The translations under genes were made by a program, and so were the position numbers. A DNA stretch of 64,000 nucleotides from Cucumis sativus. Lineage: Eukaryota; Streptophyta; Magnoliopsida; Cucurbitales; Cucurbitaceae. Shown here piece by piece: positions 13,072 through 25,944 of the stretch; positions within the stretch are counted from its first letter, which is position 1, and each line of letters opens with the position of its first letter. The stretch spans positions 24,168,075 to 24,232,074 of the forward strand of contig NC_026658.2 of NCBI RefSeq assembly GCF_000004075.3. Reading direction: 5' to 3'. A model generated the notes under the pieces. The model did no database searches. It saw only the letters and a program-made list of their open reading frames with translations, and was not told where the DNA came from.

Positions 13072-14479
13072 TATTAGTAAAATTAATATAAATTATATAC
13101 ATTAGATTTTAAGTTTACGTTCATACGCCAAAGTGAGGATTGGATGTTCTAAAAACACAAAATCAATTGGAACCATCTGGTAAGACTTTACAAGTTACCC
13201 TTCCACATAGGTTTATCGTTACATGTAACGATAATAGTGTTAGAGACATTTCTAACACTCGAGATTACAATATTACTCCAATTCTAACTCAATTATTTCT
13301 TGATTGTTATATATTTATCAACTCGAGTCAAATTGTCGAACACTCACATTACGCCTACTTCAGTCCTATGGCTTGAAGCCTCTTTAGTTCTTTTATGATG
13401 TAAGATTCTTCTTCGTACCATGTTAAAAAGAATTATATTCAACTTCTATTAGTGATATGGTATACTACCTAAATGTTAAGAATTGAATTTAAATTTCCCT
13501 CTTAATTATAAATTAGAGATCTACAAAATTAAAAATTCCACCACTGTATATAAAATACATCACTCATATTTGAAATGCAATACTACAAATAACATTCAAC
13601 ATCTCAATGATTGAAATAGGAAATTGAATTGGAACTCTTTTATAAATCTCAATACATTTTCTCTTTCTTTTTACCCAAATAATAAAAATAGTTTGTCCTT
13701 TTGTAAAAAGAAAAACAATAGGAAAAAGGAAACTAAATTTATTTTATTTTATTTTATAAGAGAGCAAAGCTCTTTGATGAAGGAGTGGGTCTCCTTCTTT
13801 TGTCGGTGTCGTTTGCAACAACAATGAAGAAGATGAATTTATTGACTAAATCAATTAATTTTCATACAAATCCAATATAATGCTTTTTTCAAAAAAAATG
13901 GAAAAAATAAAAAACAAAAAACTTTGCAATACGTTTATTAATTCCTCATGATTATTAATATTATTCAATTTGGTATCAAACATATTTAATCACTCAATCA
14001 AATTGATTTCTATGTATTAATTGTAAGTAGACCATATTTTGAAATTATTGTATTGAAAACGTTATGAAAGTATCGAAAATGATTACAAAAAAGAGGGAAA
14101 TAGGTATGTATACATTATGTTATAGATTGAAACAAACCCTTGTCCATATACTAATATAGTACGAGCATTCTTCAACATTTTAAACAAAGTATAAAGTTTA
14201 GAGATATAGATTAATTAGCGATTTTTTAATATAAATTTAAAGTGGATAGAATTTTCTTTTTCTAAAAGTTTCACCGACGTTTGGAGAAAAGAGAATGGTG
14301 GTACAATTTAAAAGAAGAAAAAAGATGTCGACGAGAATACATATTTAAAGGGAAATTTAGAGTAGACAGTGATGAATGATTGGCATGTCTAAATGTGCTA
14401 AGAGAAGACATTTTTATGCATAAAAATAAGGTCCAAAGGTCCTACTCAGATTCTTTTAAATCTTATACTATATTATATG

Positions 14480-14482
<3 letters not shown>

Positions 14483-14530
<48 letters not shown>
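14483..14530. repeat. (AT)n microsatellite
   Basis: About 48 bases of almost perfect AT dinucleotides in AT-rich intergenic DNA. Confidence 0.95.
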
Positions 14531-14534
<4 letters not shown>

Positions 14535-17339
14535 GTTTGTTATTATAATTCATTTTTTTACTTCCACAGTTGTACTTTGTGTTCTGAGACTTCAGTTTCA
14601 GCTTCAACCCCCCACCTACTCTTTCAACATATACACAACAATATCAAATTTTGAAATTTCCATAAAGTATTATTTTCCCTTTGCATTTACTATATATTTG
14701 GATTTTAAATTGTTTGCCTAACATATTTTTAGTCCCTTTTGAAAAGCAATCAAAAACACTTCAAATTTCGGTCTTAAATACTTTTTTTTTTCAACCAAGT
14801 AATTAGATTTTTTTATTATTATCTATAAATTTATGAAACATATTAATTTAATATAGGAAAGTTATTATGATTATGATTATGATTATTATAATTGAACCAA
14901 TTTGAAGAGAGTAGAAGGGAATAAAATGCTACATTGATCAAAATAATATTTCAACCAATAAGAATGGACCATTTTTGGAACTTGAAAAGTGAATTTTGGT
15001 GTGGGGTTTCAGGTTAAAGCATCCAAGTTTGTAATTAAAGTAATGGGATTTTATGTAGTTGTGTGAATTGAATGCCTTTGGATTTAGCTGCCCAATTTAA
15101 AAGTACTTTTCTTCTTTCTATGGTTATAAATAAAATATTGAAATCTTTTTCTAACATGAATATAAATTATATAATGTACCTCTATTTTGTTTTACTTGTA
15201 ATTATATTTTTGTACTAAAAATTTGTAAATGTGAAGTTTCTTTTCTTAGGTTATTCTAACTTTTATACTTGATTTAATAATAAGACAATGTATTAAAACA
15301 TAGTTTATATTATATATAATTTAATAACCGTAAAATGAAAATTTTAGTTTTAGTATTGAATTTTCATCTACGTTTTCATGAATTTAACATAAAGGGTTAA
15401 GTTATGAAAACGTTAAAACATACTAGGATAAAAAAAAGTACGTAGTCTAATATAATTATAATGTTATAATAAGTATTTTAATTCATTTGAAATTGGTAAA
15501 TTGTTTGTTTATTAATTTAGATCTATATTTTGATATTTTTAATATATCAAACGGAAAATAACTTTAGTCATGTGTTCGATCAAAAACCCTACAACCTAGA
15601 GCATCGGAACAAGTTTAACATGACAAGAGTTATGCGTAATCACAAAAAATGTTAGAAAAATAGAATTATAAATAGTTGGATTTGATGACCTCAAATAAGA
15701 GTTAGTAATCTCCAAATCAGAGCTTAATTTAGCCTAACTTTTATGTGTTTAGCAAAATTGTACTAATTCGTGTGCTAACTTAGACATTGAAATATGATAG
15801 GCTAGACTCAACACCACACTAGACAATTAGTTATCTAGAAAAACGACACTAAATTGAGAGAACCGAAAAGAAGGTTAAGTCCATAGAGGCCTTGCAATGA
15901 CAACAAACATAAACAAATCCCAAATACTAACAAATTTAAACACTTTTTGACTAAATATTAACAAACGTATGGATGAAGAAGTATTCAAATCTACTCCGAC
16001 CAATGAGAAGAGGGTGGTAATTTATGATAGTAAGTAAACTTTTGAAGAGTACATAGAGATATATACGTAGGATAGGAATTATATTTCATTAGACTAAACA
16101 CTAATTAGTTAATGAGATACAAACCTAATACTAATCTCTACTCTAAAGTAAAAATGAAGTAAATTAAAACCTAATTTACCCAAATTAATTATCTCTCACA
16201 TTATAAAGCCTTCTTGTATCGGGAGATAAGGAGTACTACTACTGAGGGGCCTAAGATTATAATTTGGAGGAACTTTATAGTAAAGTTCACTAAAAAAGGT
16301 GATTTCTTACTTTGAAAAACACATAATTTCTCATACCAGCAATTGTTTTTGTATAAAGGCAACTACTTTTGGGGTTTTAGCTTTTTAAAGGCTTTTTTTT
16401 TTTAAGAAACACTTTTTGAAAATGAAATAGAAATTGATGATTTTATATGGCCTTTAAAAACAATTGTACCTTCTTATCTGCTACAGCTTCTGTCTTTCTT
16501 ATTATGTGATTGTGAAAATTCCTTTCTTTCCTTATCTGTTATTATACTTAATTTCCATTTTGTGCACATAAAGTATAAGCCTCAGTATCAAATCCCATAA
16601 CAAAAAACAAACTTATTTTCATGCAACAAACCTGTCATTCTTCTGTCATCAAATTATTATATATTTGTATTATAAAGTACTTCCAATTCCAAATATAATG
16701 TCATCATACTTTTCTAATTTTTATTTTTATTTTTTAATATAATTAATTAAATCAATATTAACTATTAGAATAGAGGGATTCCAACCCCAAATTAAATTTG
16801 ATTACTAGTACACTTAGATGTACAAGAGAAATTAAAAATTTTAATTAATTAATGTTCTCTCCTCATATCATTTTTTTCTTCTTCTTCTAAATTGTTGGAT
16901 TTTGGAAGATATCCTATGAGTGGTCTACCAAGGGGTTTTGAAACTCAAGCTATGATAGATGTTTAGTCTTCCTATCTTCATCTTCGACTCACTATCTTAG
17001 CAAATAATAGTAATAATATTAACAATAATTTATATATAAGCCGTGTTTTTCTAAAAATATTGATTTTTTTTAAAGAAAAATAGATAATCAAATCAAGAAT
17101 TAAATTTTACCTTCAAATCAAATGTAGTTTTTGTCATTAAAATTTGTTTCAAATAATTCTAAACATGAGTTTATAACAACTTTAAAAGGGACAAAATTGA
17201 TTTCTAATTGAGAAGTACTCTCCATCGTGCTGTTAACCGTTGAGTTTGGCAAATGGTACAAATAATATTGTTTTCAATGGAGTGATAAAAAGGTCATAAT
17301 GTTGAAATGGAGGCATCACAATGTAAAAGAAAAGAAAGC

Positions 17340-17530
17340 CTAAGGGCATTGCTGTGGCTACCAATTATACTTTCTACAACCGTGGGGGGACCTAATTGCC
17401 CGTGCTAAAACTCCATGCCGGTGTGGGGGCTGAGCTACCCCAACTGCAGTGGTTTTACCGTAGTCGTAGGGCCACGGCGGAGGTGTGACATTGACAAGGC
17501 ACAACCAGGCTATACTACTATCTAAAAAGC
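17340..17530. other. GC-rich islet of unknown nature
   Basis: About 190 bases much richer in G+C than the surrounding intergenic DNA, with G and C runs and short inverted stretches. An 88-codon minus-strand ORF (17358-17624) crosses it but has no recognised domain. It could be a non-coding RNA, a remnant of a mobile element or a gene fragment; nothing visible decides. Confidence 0.4.
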
Positions 17531-17637
17531 TTCTTTTACAATTCCCCAATTGCAATGGAAACACAATCCCAAACAAACTTAGCCATAGCTTTTGACTTGG
17601 CTTATTGGGCTTTGCAGCCTTCAATTTGTGGGTCCTC

Positions 17638-17690
17638 CTTTCTTCTTCTTCTTCTTCTTCTTCTTGCTTCTAATATTATTATTATTATTT
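17638..17690. repeat. (CTT)n and (ATT)n microsatellites
   Basis: A run of CTT triplets (to about 17665), then a short non-repeated gap and a run of ATT triplets. Confidence 0.9.
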
Positions 17691-19685
17691 TCTGAAAGGA
17701 CACTCAATTTCAATTATGCTTCTGAAATGTCTTCATGATTTGAGGTTCTAAAGCTGAGGGTTTTGCGTAAAAAGGAAGTTGCAGACTTTACAGATGAATA
17801 GTGATATTACATTAAAAGATTGATTAAAGTATATAAAGTGATTGTCCCAACAAAGTCAATGTGTAGTGTCTACCCATTTCATTTCAGAATCTCATTTACC
17901 CCATTGCCTTTTCTTTTTTTTTTTTTTTTGGGCTGCGAAGCTTGTTGACAGCTTGAGTTGCAAAAACGTGGGCTCGAATCGGATGCTGAGTAAGAGCCTA
18001 GAACTTGTAACACTAATTTGTACTCTTGTAGACATGTGACGTTCTTGATTGATCCTATGATTTGATAGTTTTAATGAATTTATTTCTAAAAAAATTATGT
18101 CATAAACTATTCTAAATTGTGTCAATTCTTTTGTATTAAATTGTGAGCCAAAATACTGTGATACCATTGGACGTAGGCAAAAGAAAATTCCTCCCATATA
18201 ATTTTATTATATTCTTAGACTTAATGTCTATTTAACTTTATTAAAAACAAAACCATTTTTAAATTAAGGGTGATACATTAATCTTCAATTTAGGTGGATG
18301 TTTCCGGAAACATGTTGATTGAACTCAATTCTCTTCTTCTTCTTTCTCTCTATGAATAATAAAATAAAGCATATCGGATATAACTTTTAACATTAGATCA
18401 CAAATAGAAATGTAAAGATTGAACCAACAAAAACAATGTGTATGCGCAATCAAATTGAAAACAAATAAATGAAATTGTAATAATTAATTTTTAAAGAATA
18501 AAAAAATGGAAAAAGGGTAGAGAAAATGGACAAGTGGAAGATATTGGTATCAACCGAAAAGGTTTGGATGGAATGAGATATAGGATAGGGGAGTATGTAG
18601 TACCCACTTAAATAGTGTCCAAAAATCTCCTCTCTAGAGATGACCAACTCTCAAACTTGTCCAAACAAATGGATATATTATATCACATGAAAAAACTAAT
18701 TCCACCGCTAAAAGAATATATAAATTAAAAAGAAAAAAACAGGTTCGATAACTATTTATTTATGAAAAAAAAACCGAATGAATCGAAAGCAATTAGTTGA
18801 AGATAAAGGGAAACCGACCGATTGACTAACTAGTAACGGGTTGGTTTATACTCCATAATCGAAGTTAATTTGGTTGTAAAACGAATTACGACCGACCAAT
18901 GCTCACCCACACTCAATAGATTTTTTCCACTGCTTCATCTACATTTTCAACCCTACTTACCATTTGATAAAATAATGTTAATACCAAAAGAGGCATGCTA
19001 AGCAAAATTTCTTGCGATTATAAAACTCTACACAAGAAAAGAAAAGCTTCTCCAATTTGAACAATATACCATCTTATATACTAAACAATATATGAGATGA
19101 GATGTATATTTACTATTTTCTATTAGTATATCTGTAAAAACACCAAAAAGAGAGAGAGAGAGAGTCTATTAAAAGATAATTAAAATGTACCAAAAATGTT
19201 AGCTGAAAACTAGTTATGAAATCTCTCTTTCATTAAAATACTCAACACATTAACTCATTTGCAATCAAACAGATACTAACCTAACCACATATCATCACAC
19301 AGAGTACACAATAAGATGCCAACCAAAGACATCCAAAATTCTCACCAAATACACACAACCAAACTGGAAATCAAATGACTGACCAAAGTATAGGTATATA
19401 ACCGAGACATTGTAACATGCATACACTATTTCGAGATCATATATTATCCTAATAATTAAGTTTGTTATCAATCTCAGTAAGAGTAACAATCTGAATGAAA
19501 TAAATATATAAATATCCCCTACGAGATGAGAGAAACTAGCTTATGTCATCAAAATTCAGTTCCACTAGGCCAGATGGAGGATAATTAATATGGGGAAAAA
19601 AATCTAAAAAACCAAGTGAATTCAGAAGCTATGGTAACTTCACCTGTTCTACTTGGAAAGTGCCTAAGGATGGATTAATTAGGAG

Positions 19686-22600
19686 CTAAAGTAACTTCAT
19701 CTGTTCTACTTGTTGCTGATGGTTTCCATAGACAGTATAAGCTCCATAAGCTGCGTGATACATACTTGGATCGTGAGGAGATGCCAACCCATATCCATAT
19801 CCATCATATATGTGCCCTCCGTAGTAAGCTCCATTCCATTGGTTCCCAAAATCTCTGAACTGTTAAACCTCAACAAATGCAAGAAAAAATACTGTTAAGT
19901 TTGATTTAACTAACAATCAAACGAGTCTGATGATAAGAATTCAGAAGCAATGGTATTTCTCGACTACGGGTTTCCGAATACAGTTCTGTAACTGTGACAG
20001 AGTTCAGACAGAAAGAACACAAGCTACCACGAGTTTTTAGTTAGGCAAACACTTCTTTTTTTAAGGAAAAAATATTAAACATGGAACTTCATCAACCATA
20101 GTAAAATTCGGACTTTATATGCATAGTTCTTTTGTTATCATTTACAAATTAGCAGAGAAGGGTAATTTGCCTGCTTATTTGCTGGATTTCGACCCCAAGA
20201 AAGACGAACAGTTTGCTTGCCAATTACAGTTCCATTTAGTTTCTGCAAAGCCTCTTCAGCATCATTTCTGAAAAGGAAAATTGAGAAGAATATGCAACAG
20301 AAATTAGAACTTATTTGTTAACAATACTAATAACCAGATGGATATACTATTTCATTGTTTATATGATAGGAAAACCTGATTACAAACTTTTTACCTGTTG
20401 GCAAATTGGACAAATCCACATCCTTTACCAACTGGTATTTTAACAGATACAATCTCACCGTACTGTGAGAAAGGTTGCCTCAGGTCTTCATCAGTGACAT
20501 TAGGATCAAGCCCTCCAACAAATATCTAAAAGAAAAGCTCAGGTTAACCCAAGAATAGAAGGTGAATTATCTAGCTATGCAAACAAGAATAACGAAAGCA
20601 ACTCACAGTTGTATTTGCAGAATCTCCTTCAGATTGGAGACCTTGGCTGAAGTAACCATTTGTTGAATATCCTCCTATCAAAACCAAAGGACAGCATATA
20701 TATATGCAGTTCACAAAGCATGAGTAAACCCTAAGAAATTAGGTATTCAAAGATATAAATCCTTAAAATTGTTTCATTTGGATTGAAACGAGAAGAGAAA
20801 AGGAAGTCGTACCCAAACTAACAATGATTTCAAAAAGATCATTTTCTTTGAAGATGCTTTTTCATAACTATTTTTGCTCTAGGAGAATTTAGATTACTCT
20901 ATTAATGTTGTCTCCTACCATACAAATGGCTTCAATTCAAAACTTGCTAACACAAATTTACCCTGGATGGCCTATCTTATTAATAAAAATGGCAGTCAGA
21001 AAAGAAAACCACTTAAATAAATATGTTGCATTATTGGATGCCTGAAAAATGAAAAGTATAACAAATAGATAATATCTTCAGCCTGAATTACACGCACAGG
21101 AAGTAAACTGACTTGCAACCCTTGTTTGACCATAAGTCAATATAATAGAAAGTTAGGTCTTTTGTTATCTAACATTATGTTTTGACACACAAACATTAAC
21201 CTCAACAAAATTTCTTAAGTAAAACGAAATCAAACTGCACACCCTCTTTGTTAGTATTATAGTTCTTATTTTCATAACCTTTTTTGATACATGACCTGAA
21301 GTCTTAAACCAATTGTCCTGCGGAGAAAAGAAACCTTTCATATTTTTATTTATCCCAGAACTGCACACCCTCCCCAAAAAATAATCCGATTCCTAATCCT
21401 TCTTGGAAGTGGTTTTAGGCTAAGCACACTAAACCATAAAATTTAAACATACCTCCTTGTGAAGAATGCTGCTGCTGATATCCAGAAGACTTTCTGGGTG
21501 TTGCAGCACCGATGCGCATGGGTCTGCTTGAACAATATATACCATTCATTTCAGTCATGGCCTGAGACCTTTCATTGTCATCTCCAAACCGCACAAAACC
21601 ATAACCCTTTGAACGACCAGTGTTGGCATCAATTACAACTTTTGCTGCTTTAACAGAAGGAAATTTACTAGAAAATGTTTCGTACAACAAAGAATCGGTA
21701 ACATCTGCAGCTAAGTCTCCAACGAAAATAGAAAGATCGGGATCATTATCTGATCGCTTGTCACCAGTACTAAATGTCGCCCAATTCAGGCGGAAAGTCT
21801 GCTCTGTACTTGGCATGAACATTCCCGAATAGTTCTGAAGAACTTTCTCAGCAGTTGTATGAGATAAAAATTCTACAAATCCATACCCTTCAGACAAACC
21901 CGTTTGCTTGTTACGAATGACTTTCATAGACGAAATCTGCATCATACAGAAAATAGAACAATCAATGTTCAACGTGATCATGTCAACCAAAGAACAATTC
22001 AAAAATGTTCAACAAGAAAAAAGATTGTCACAGAACACCACGGGATGTAAAATGTCAATTACTAGAGAATGTATTCTTTCATTTACTAACAACATAACCT
22101 ACTATAGTATTTCTTCATATACATTTCACAATATTTCTCAATAGGCTGTGAATTTGAGAGGTTAGGAGATACAGTCATTCTAAACATCTAAAAGTCTTAA
22201 AACAAACAGCCAATTCTCTCATTCAGAATTGTTTAATTCCAAAAACATTTTTACAAAATACAGTGCTACACTTTTAAGCAGATTCTTCTCTAGCTTACTA
22301 ATATAAGAAAAAAACGTAATCAAATCTGCAACAGTCAACTCCAGTAAATGTTCACTGCCTAAGAGTAGCAAAAACTGTTTTTTAATTTTCAAAAACAAAA
22401 TCAAATATTTGATCAAATTTATAATTGTCATGTAGTTCTGCTCTTCCGTGTTGAAATTGTACAACGACAATCAAGTACGGAAACCACCAAAAAAACAAAA
22501 ATCACCAAAATAAGAAACTAAGGAAACATTCAATATTTATACCCTTACTATAACGAAGAGAATGTATCACTTTCTAAAGACCGATTTAATTGAGAACTTC

Positions 22601-23099
22601 AACGACGAAAATTCCAGCAAGTCACCAAACAACCCATCATCGATTCATCGTAACAACTTATTAGATTAGTAATGTACATAGAGCGAATGTTACACATTAA
22701 TCACCAAACTAAAAAAAAAAAAACGCGTAAAAAAAACAGAGAGATAATTGGAAAAGAAGATAGAAAGCAAACCTCGCCGACAGAAGAGAAGCAGGAATGG
22801 AGGTAACTCTCGTCCATCCAATGATGCAAGTCACCGACCCAAATCGTCTTATTTTCACTACCAGATCCCTTCAGCGGTTGCGAAGGTTGAATAGGGAGAT
22901 GATGGTGGTGATATTGATGATGATAATGCATATACGGCGGCGGTAACGGCGGCGCCATATAATGCTGTGGCGTCATCATATGATGCGGCATTACCATGGG
23001 CGGCGGCGGGTACTGCATTGGCGGTATCCATGGGTGCGGCTGTTGTTGATGCCGTTGATTTGGTTCCTGTGGCTGCGAATCAGAACCGTTGTTTTGCAT
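19686..23099 (-). CDS. RBP47: RBP47/RBP45-type RNA-binding protein with three RRMs
   Basis: Six coding exons on the minus strand: 22773-23099, 21453-21936, 20607-20674, 20395-20525, 20171-20267 and 19686-19859, phase-consistent, giving 426 residues. The N-terminus is Pro/His/Gln/Met-rich (residues 1-80). RRM1 has RNP2 IWVGDL at 86-91 and RNP1 GYGFVEF at 126-132. RRM2 (about 178-255) has SIFVGDL and GYGFVRF. RRM3 (about 294-365) has IFVGGLD and GCGFVQF. A Tyr/Gly-rich tail ends the protein. Sequence between RRM1 and RRM2 (FRLNWATFSTGDKRS) and the N-terminus place it with RBP47 rather than RBP45. Family members bind poly(A)/U-rich RNA and enter stress granules. The fifth intron appears to use a GC donor (CAG then GCAAAT at 20170-20169); the nearby GT alternative breaks phase with the last exon. 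Confidence 0.92.
20165..20171 (-). promoter_or_regulatory. Predicted GC-AG splice donor of RBP47 intron 5
   Basis: On the minus strand the exon ends NKQ (AAG CAG) and the intron begins GCAAAT. The family boundary after NKQ and the phase of the last exon support this non-canonical donor, which otherwise fits the donor consensus well. Confidence 0.75.
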
Positions 23100-25503
23100 C
23101 TTATCTTCCTTCCTTCCTCCGTATTAAAGTGGAAGAAAAACAATGAAGCAGAATTTAATGTAAAAATCAAAACCCAAAATGGGAAAAGGAATCAGAGAAA
23201 AAGAGAAAGAATCAGAGAGTTAGAAAGTGAAAGTGAAAGTGAAAGTGAAAGAGGGAGTGGATTAGGGTGTAAGTTTGAAGGATTTATTGGAAGATTGGAA
23301 AGAAAGAGATAGAAACCGGAAGTTTTTTGTTTATGGGGGAATGCGGTGGGCTATACACACCCTTGGATTAAGGGAGAGAATTGAATCTGGATTGTTGATT
23401 TTAGAATGGTGTCCGGAGCAATGGCTTGATCCGCCGCCAATTACCCTTTTTCTTCTCTAACCCCCAAGTTGATATGATGTCAGCATCTTACTATTTCCTT
23501 ATATACTTCTCTTAATAATAATCACTCTTAATTACTTTTTCTTTTCATTCTTCCCTTTTCTTAAAATAGGAAATTTTACAAAAAAAAAACCTTTTTATTT
23601 CTTCTTCCTTCAAATTAGGAATGCTTATTTCTTCATTAACATTTTTGTACTTTTATTTATTTCCTCTTTTAACCCAAATTACCTCATCAATTTTTTCTTC
23701 TTTTATATTTTCTTCAGTGATTTATTTATACATATATATATATATATTAGGAATTTTGTTTTAACATACCCAAAATCCTTCAAAAACTTATAAATATACC
23801 CAAATTTTAGTTTTACCTAGTAGACTTGAAGAGTAATTATCCATCAGCGTGAGTCGGTTTTCGATCAAACTACTATCTAATTTACTTTCTCGGTTTTTTC
23901 AAATTATCCTTGACTATAAAGAAATACAAACCAACCGTTACTTGGTTTGGATTGGCTTGAGCCGACTTAGACCTTTGGAATCTTTGAAAGATGTCGATTT
24001 GGATTTTTTTTTCAAACCAACTCTGGTTCAATCCATCCTTGTTTTCAATGGATCTATTATATTTACACTTGATGGCTCATCATAATCTATCGTAAATAAA
24101 AAGTAAAATTTTATTACGAGTTTGTTTGCTGTATTTGAAAACTCTTATTTATTTAGATGGGCCATTGTTTTCTTTGGATCAAATTCAGTGTCTTTGGGCC
24201 CAAGTAGTTTTGGATCAAATTGAGGAATGTCCAGTTGTCCACCATACTCCATTTTCTAAATAAATTATTAGATTGATTTATCTTACTTTTTGTTTGGTAT
24301 GTAATTATAGGGAAAATTACACTTAATTATATTCTTAAATTTTCAAAAATAATAATTAAATATTTAAGTTTATAAAACTTTGATATTCAATTTTTATCAT
24401 CCGTAAGTCTAATATATAATTATTATAAGATTTTTAGATTTTTCTACTCAAATATTCCAACTACTTTTTTCAATATATTTTATATTTGGTACACGAACTA
24501 TCTTGAACAATCAAATAACAGTTTGAATTTTTTTAAAAAAAATATTTTTTTTTCATATTTAATACATGATTTTGACCAAATAACCATTTTTTAAAAAATA
24601 AAAGGAAAATTAGAAAAGAATAGGAGAATAAGGGGATGTAAAAGAAAATAAAAACTAAAAGAATGGACAAACATACAATATTTAAAAATAACTTTTTGAA
24701 GTTAATTAAATTGCATTAAGTTAACTATATTTAAGTTGCAGTAAACTTGTTTTTTTTTTTAAGTGTCGATAGATAAATCCAACCATTCAATTCATTTGTA
24801 GTTAAATAACTGCCTATGATCTAAATCTAAGGTATTTAAGAAGTTAATTACAACCTAATGTAGTGATATTGATAGTGACTGATAATTAGTATTTTAAGGC
24901 CTATACATTGAGAAAGCATAAAGAATCCTTATTAATTTTATTTAAATATGTTTTGTGCTTTACAAAAATACAATAAGTTTTAGAAATATAAATTTATGAT
25001 TTTAAACATGTTTTTCATAAGATGAAATGAAAGATATATTATATGTCATGTATCCTTATTCAATTTTAAGTAGTATTCATGCTATTTTCCTTTGATCATC
25101 TATCATTTTCAATTCGTGGTTTAATTCGACAACACCGATTTATTTCTTTTATTTGAATTTATATTGTTAAATGAAATATTAGTTAATGACTATGGAAAGA
25201 GTTGCTAAATTAAGTAAACTTAAATTAATTAGTCGTATTAACACGACATCTATCCTAAAAACAGTCGAAAGTTCATTCTCATCTCGTCATGAAAAAAGTT
25301 GAGAAAGTACATATAGAAAAATAAAAAATCCAAACTCCCATAACTAATTATACATTATAAATAGATTTGAAGTACATATCCATAACAATAAAACATGCAT
25401 TATGAACATAATAAAATATAAATACATAACTAAACTAAGTTACTAACTATATATCATGATTAATAACTTGTATAATAAGTGATTTATAAAATATGATCTA
25501 ATC
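23100..25503. other. Intergenic DNA between RBP47 and CEP genes
   Basis: The right-of-gene flank holds the RBP47 promoter and leader. From about 23.5 kb the DNA is very AT-rich with poly-A/T runs and a short AT repeat near 23.73 kb. No gene is recognised; the open frame at 23849-24085 has no known motif. Confidence 0.55.
23223..23251. repeat. GAAAGT hexanucleotide repeat in RBP47 5' leader
   Basis: More than four head-to-tail GAAAGT units about 125-150 bp upstream of the RBP47 ATG. On the transcribed strand this is a CT-rich (ACTTTC) repeat in the probable 5' UTR or core promoter. Confidence 0.85.
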
Positions 25504-25836
25504 TTAATGTATTTTAGAATCCATGTGGCTGGTTGGTGCAACAGAGTGACCGGCCCCAGGGCTATGGCCCGGGGTGGTTGGACGAAAGTCGCCGCCTAGC
25601 ACCTCCGCGTTGCTAGTAGTAAAGAAAGTGTCACGATCAAATGCTAGTGGTTCCGACTTAAGAGGAGCAACGGCAACCGTTTCTTCAATTTTTGGATGGA
25701 GATCTTTGGAAATTTCGACGCGATCGAGATTCTTCGTCGGTGGCATTCTTGCTTGAGTGTGTGATACATGGAAGGTAGAAGATAAAATGAGGATGGCAAC
25801 GAAGGTAGAGATGAGCTTAATTGATGGAGTACTCAT
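25504..25836 (-). CDS. CEP: CEP (C-terminally encoded peptide) precursor
   Basis: A 110-residue single-exon precursor. Residues 1-29 form a signal peptide (hydrophobic LISTFVAILILSS core, cleavage probably after SHTQA). A variable acidic/basic spacer follows, and the CEP domain DFRPTTPGHSPGAGH lies at residues 83-97, with the usual Asp-Phe-Arg-Pro start, the prolines that are hydroxylated in the family and a Gly-His end. A 13-residue tail follows. Secreted CEPs are perceived by CEPR1/CEPR2 receptor kinases and report nitrogen status or restrict root growth. The frame is open for 42 codons upstream, but the Met at 25836 is chosen because the signal peptide starts right after it and a TATA box lies inside the extension. 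The motif has GAGH where the commonest form is GVGH. Only one CEP domain is present. Confidence 0.93.
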   Translation of the reverse strand: MSTPSIKLISTFVAILILSSTFHVSHTQARMPPTKNLDRVEISKDLHPKIEETVAVAPLKSEPLAFDRDTFFTTSNAEVLGGDFRPTTPGHSPGAGHSVAPTSHMDSKIH

Positions 25837-25936
25837 TTTAGTTGTTTGAGAAATGGAGAGAAATCTTAGGTTATAACTCAAATGAGAGAGAAGAGAAAAG
25901 GTGTTGGGATGATTCCAAGCTTTGAACAAATAGAAG

Positions 25937-25944
25937 TATTTATA
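25937..25944 (-). promoter_or_regulatory. Probable TATA box of the CEP gene
   Basis: TATAAATA on the minus strand about 100 bp upstream of the chosen CEP start codon, a position that leaves a leader of roughly 70 bases. Confidence 0.6.

Larger units (their letters stand above)
10889..19685. other. Long AT-rich intergenic region
   Basis: Contains the probable promoter of the DUF547 gene (with a GA tract), a possible decayed coding fragment near 12.6-13.1 kb, an (AT)n microsatellite, a GC-rich islet near 17.4 kb and CTT repeats, each listed separately. Elsewhere only short chance ORFs are seen. The last few hundred bases are 3' flank of the RBP47 gene. Confidence 0.6.

Noticed and set aside
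17930-18015. Possible tRNA-derived element (CTCGAATC motif)
   Set aside because: The B-box-like match is weak, the A-box is not convincing and there is no A-tail or target-site duplication.
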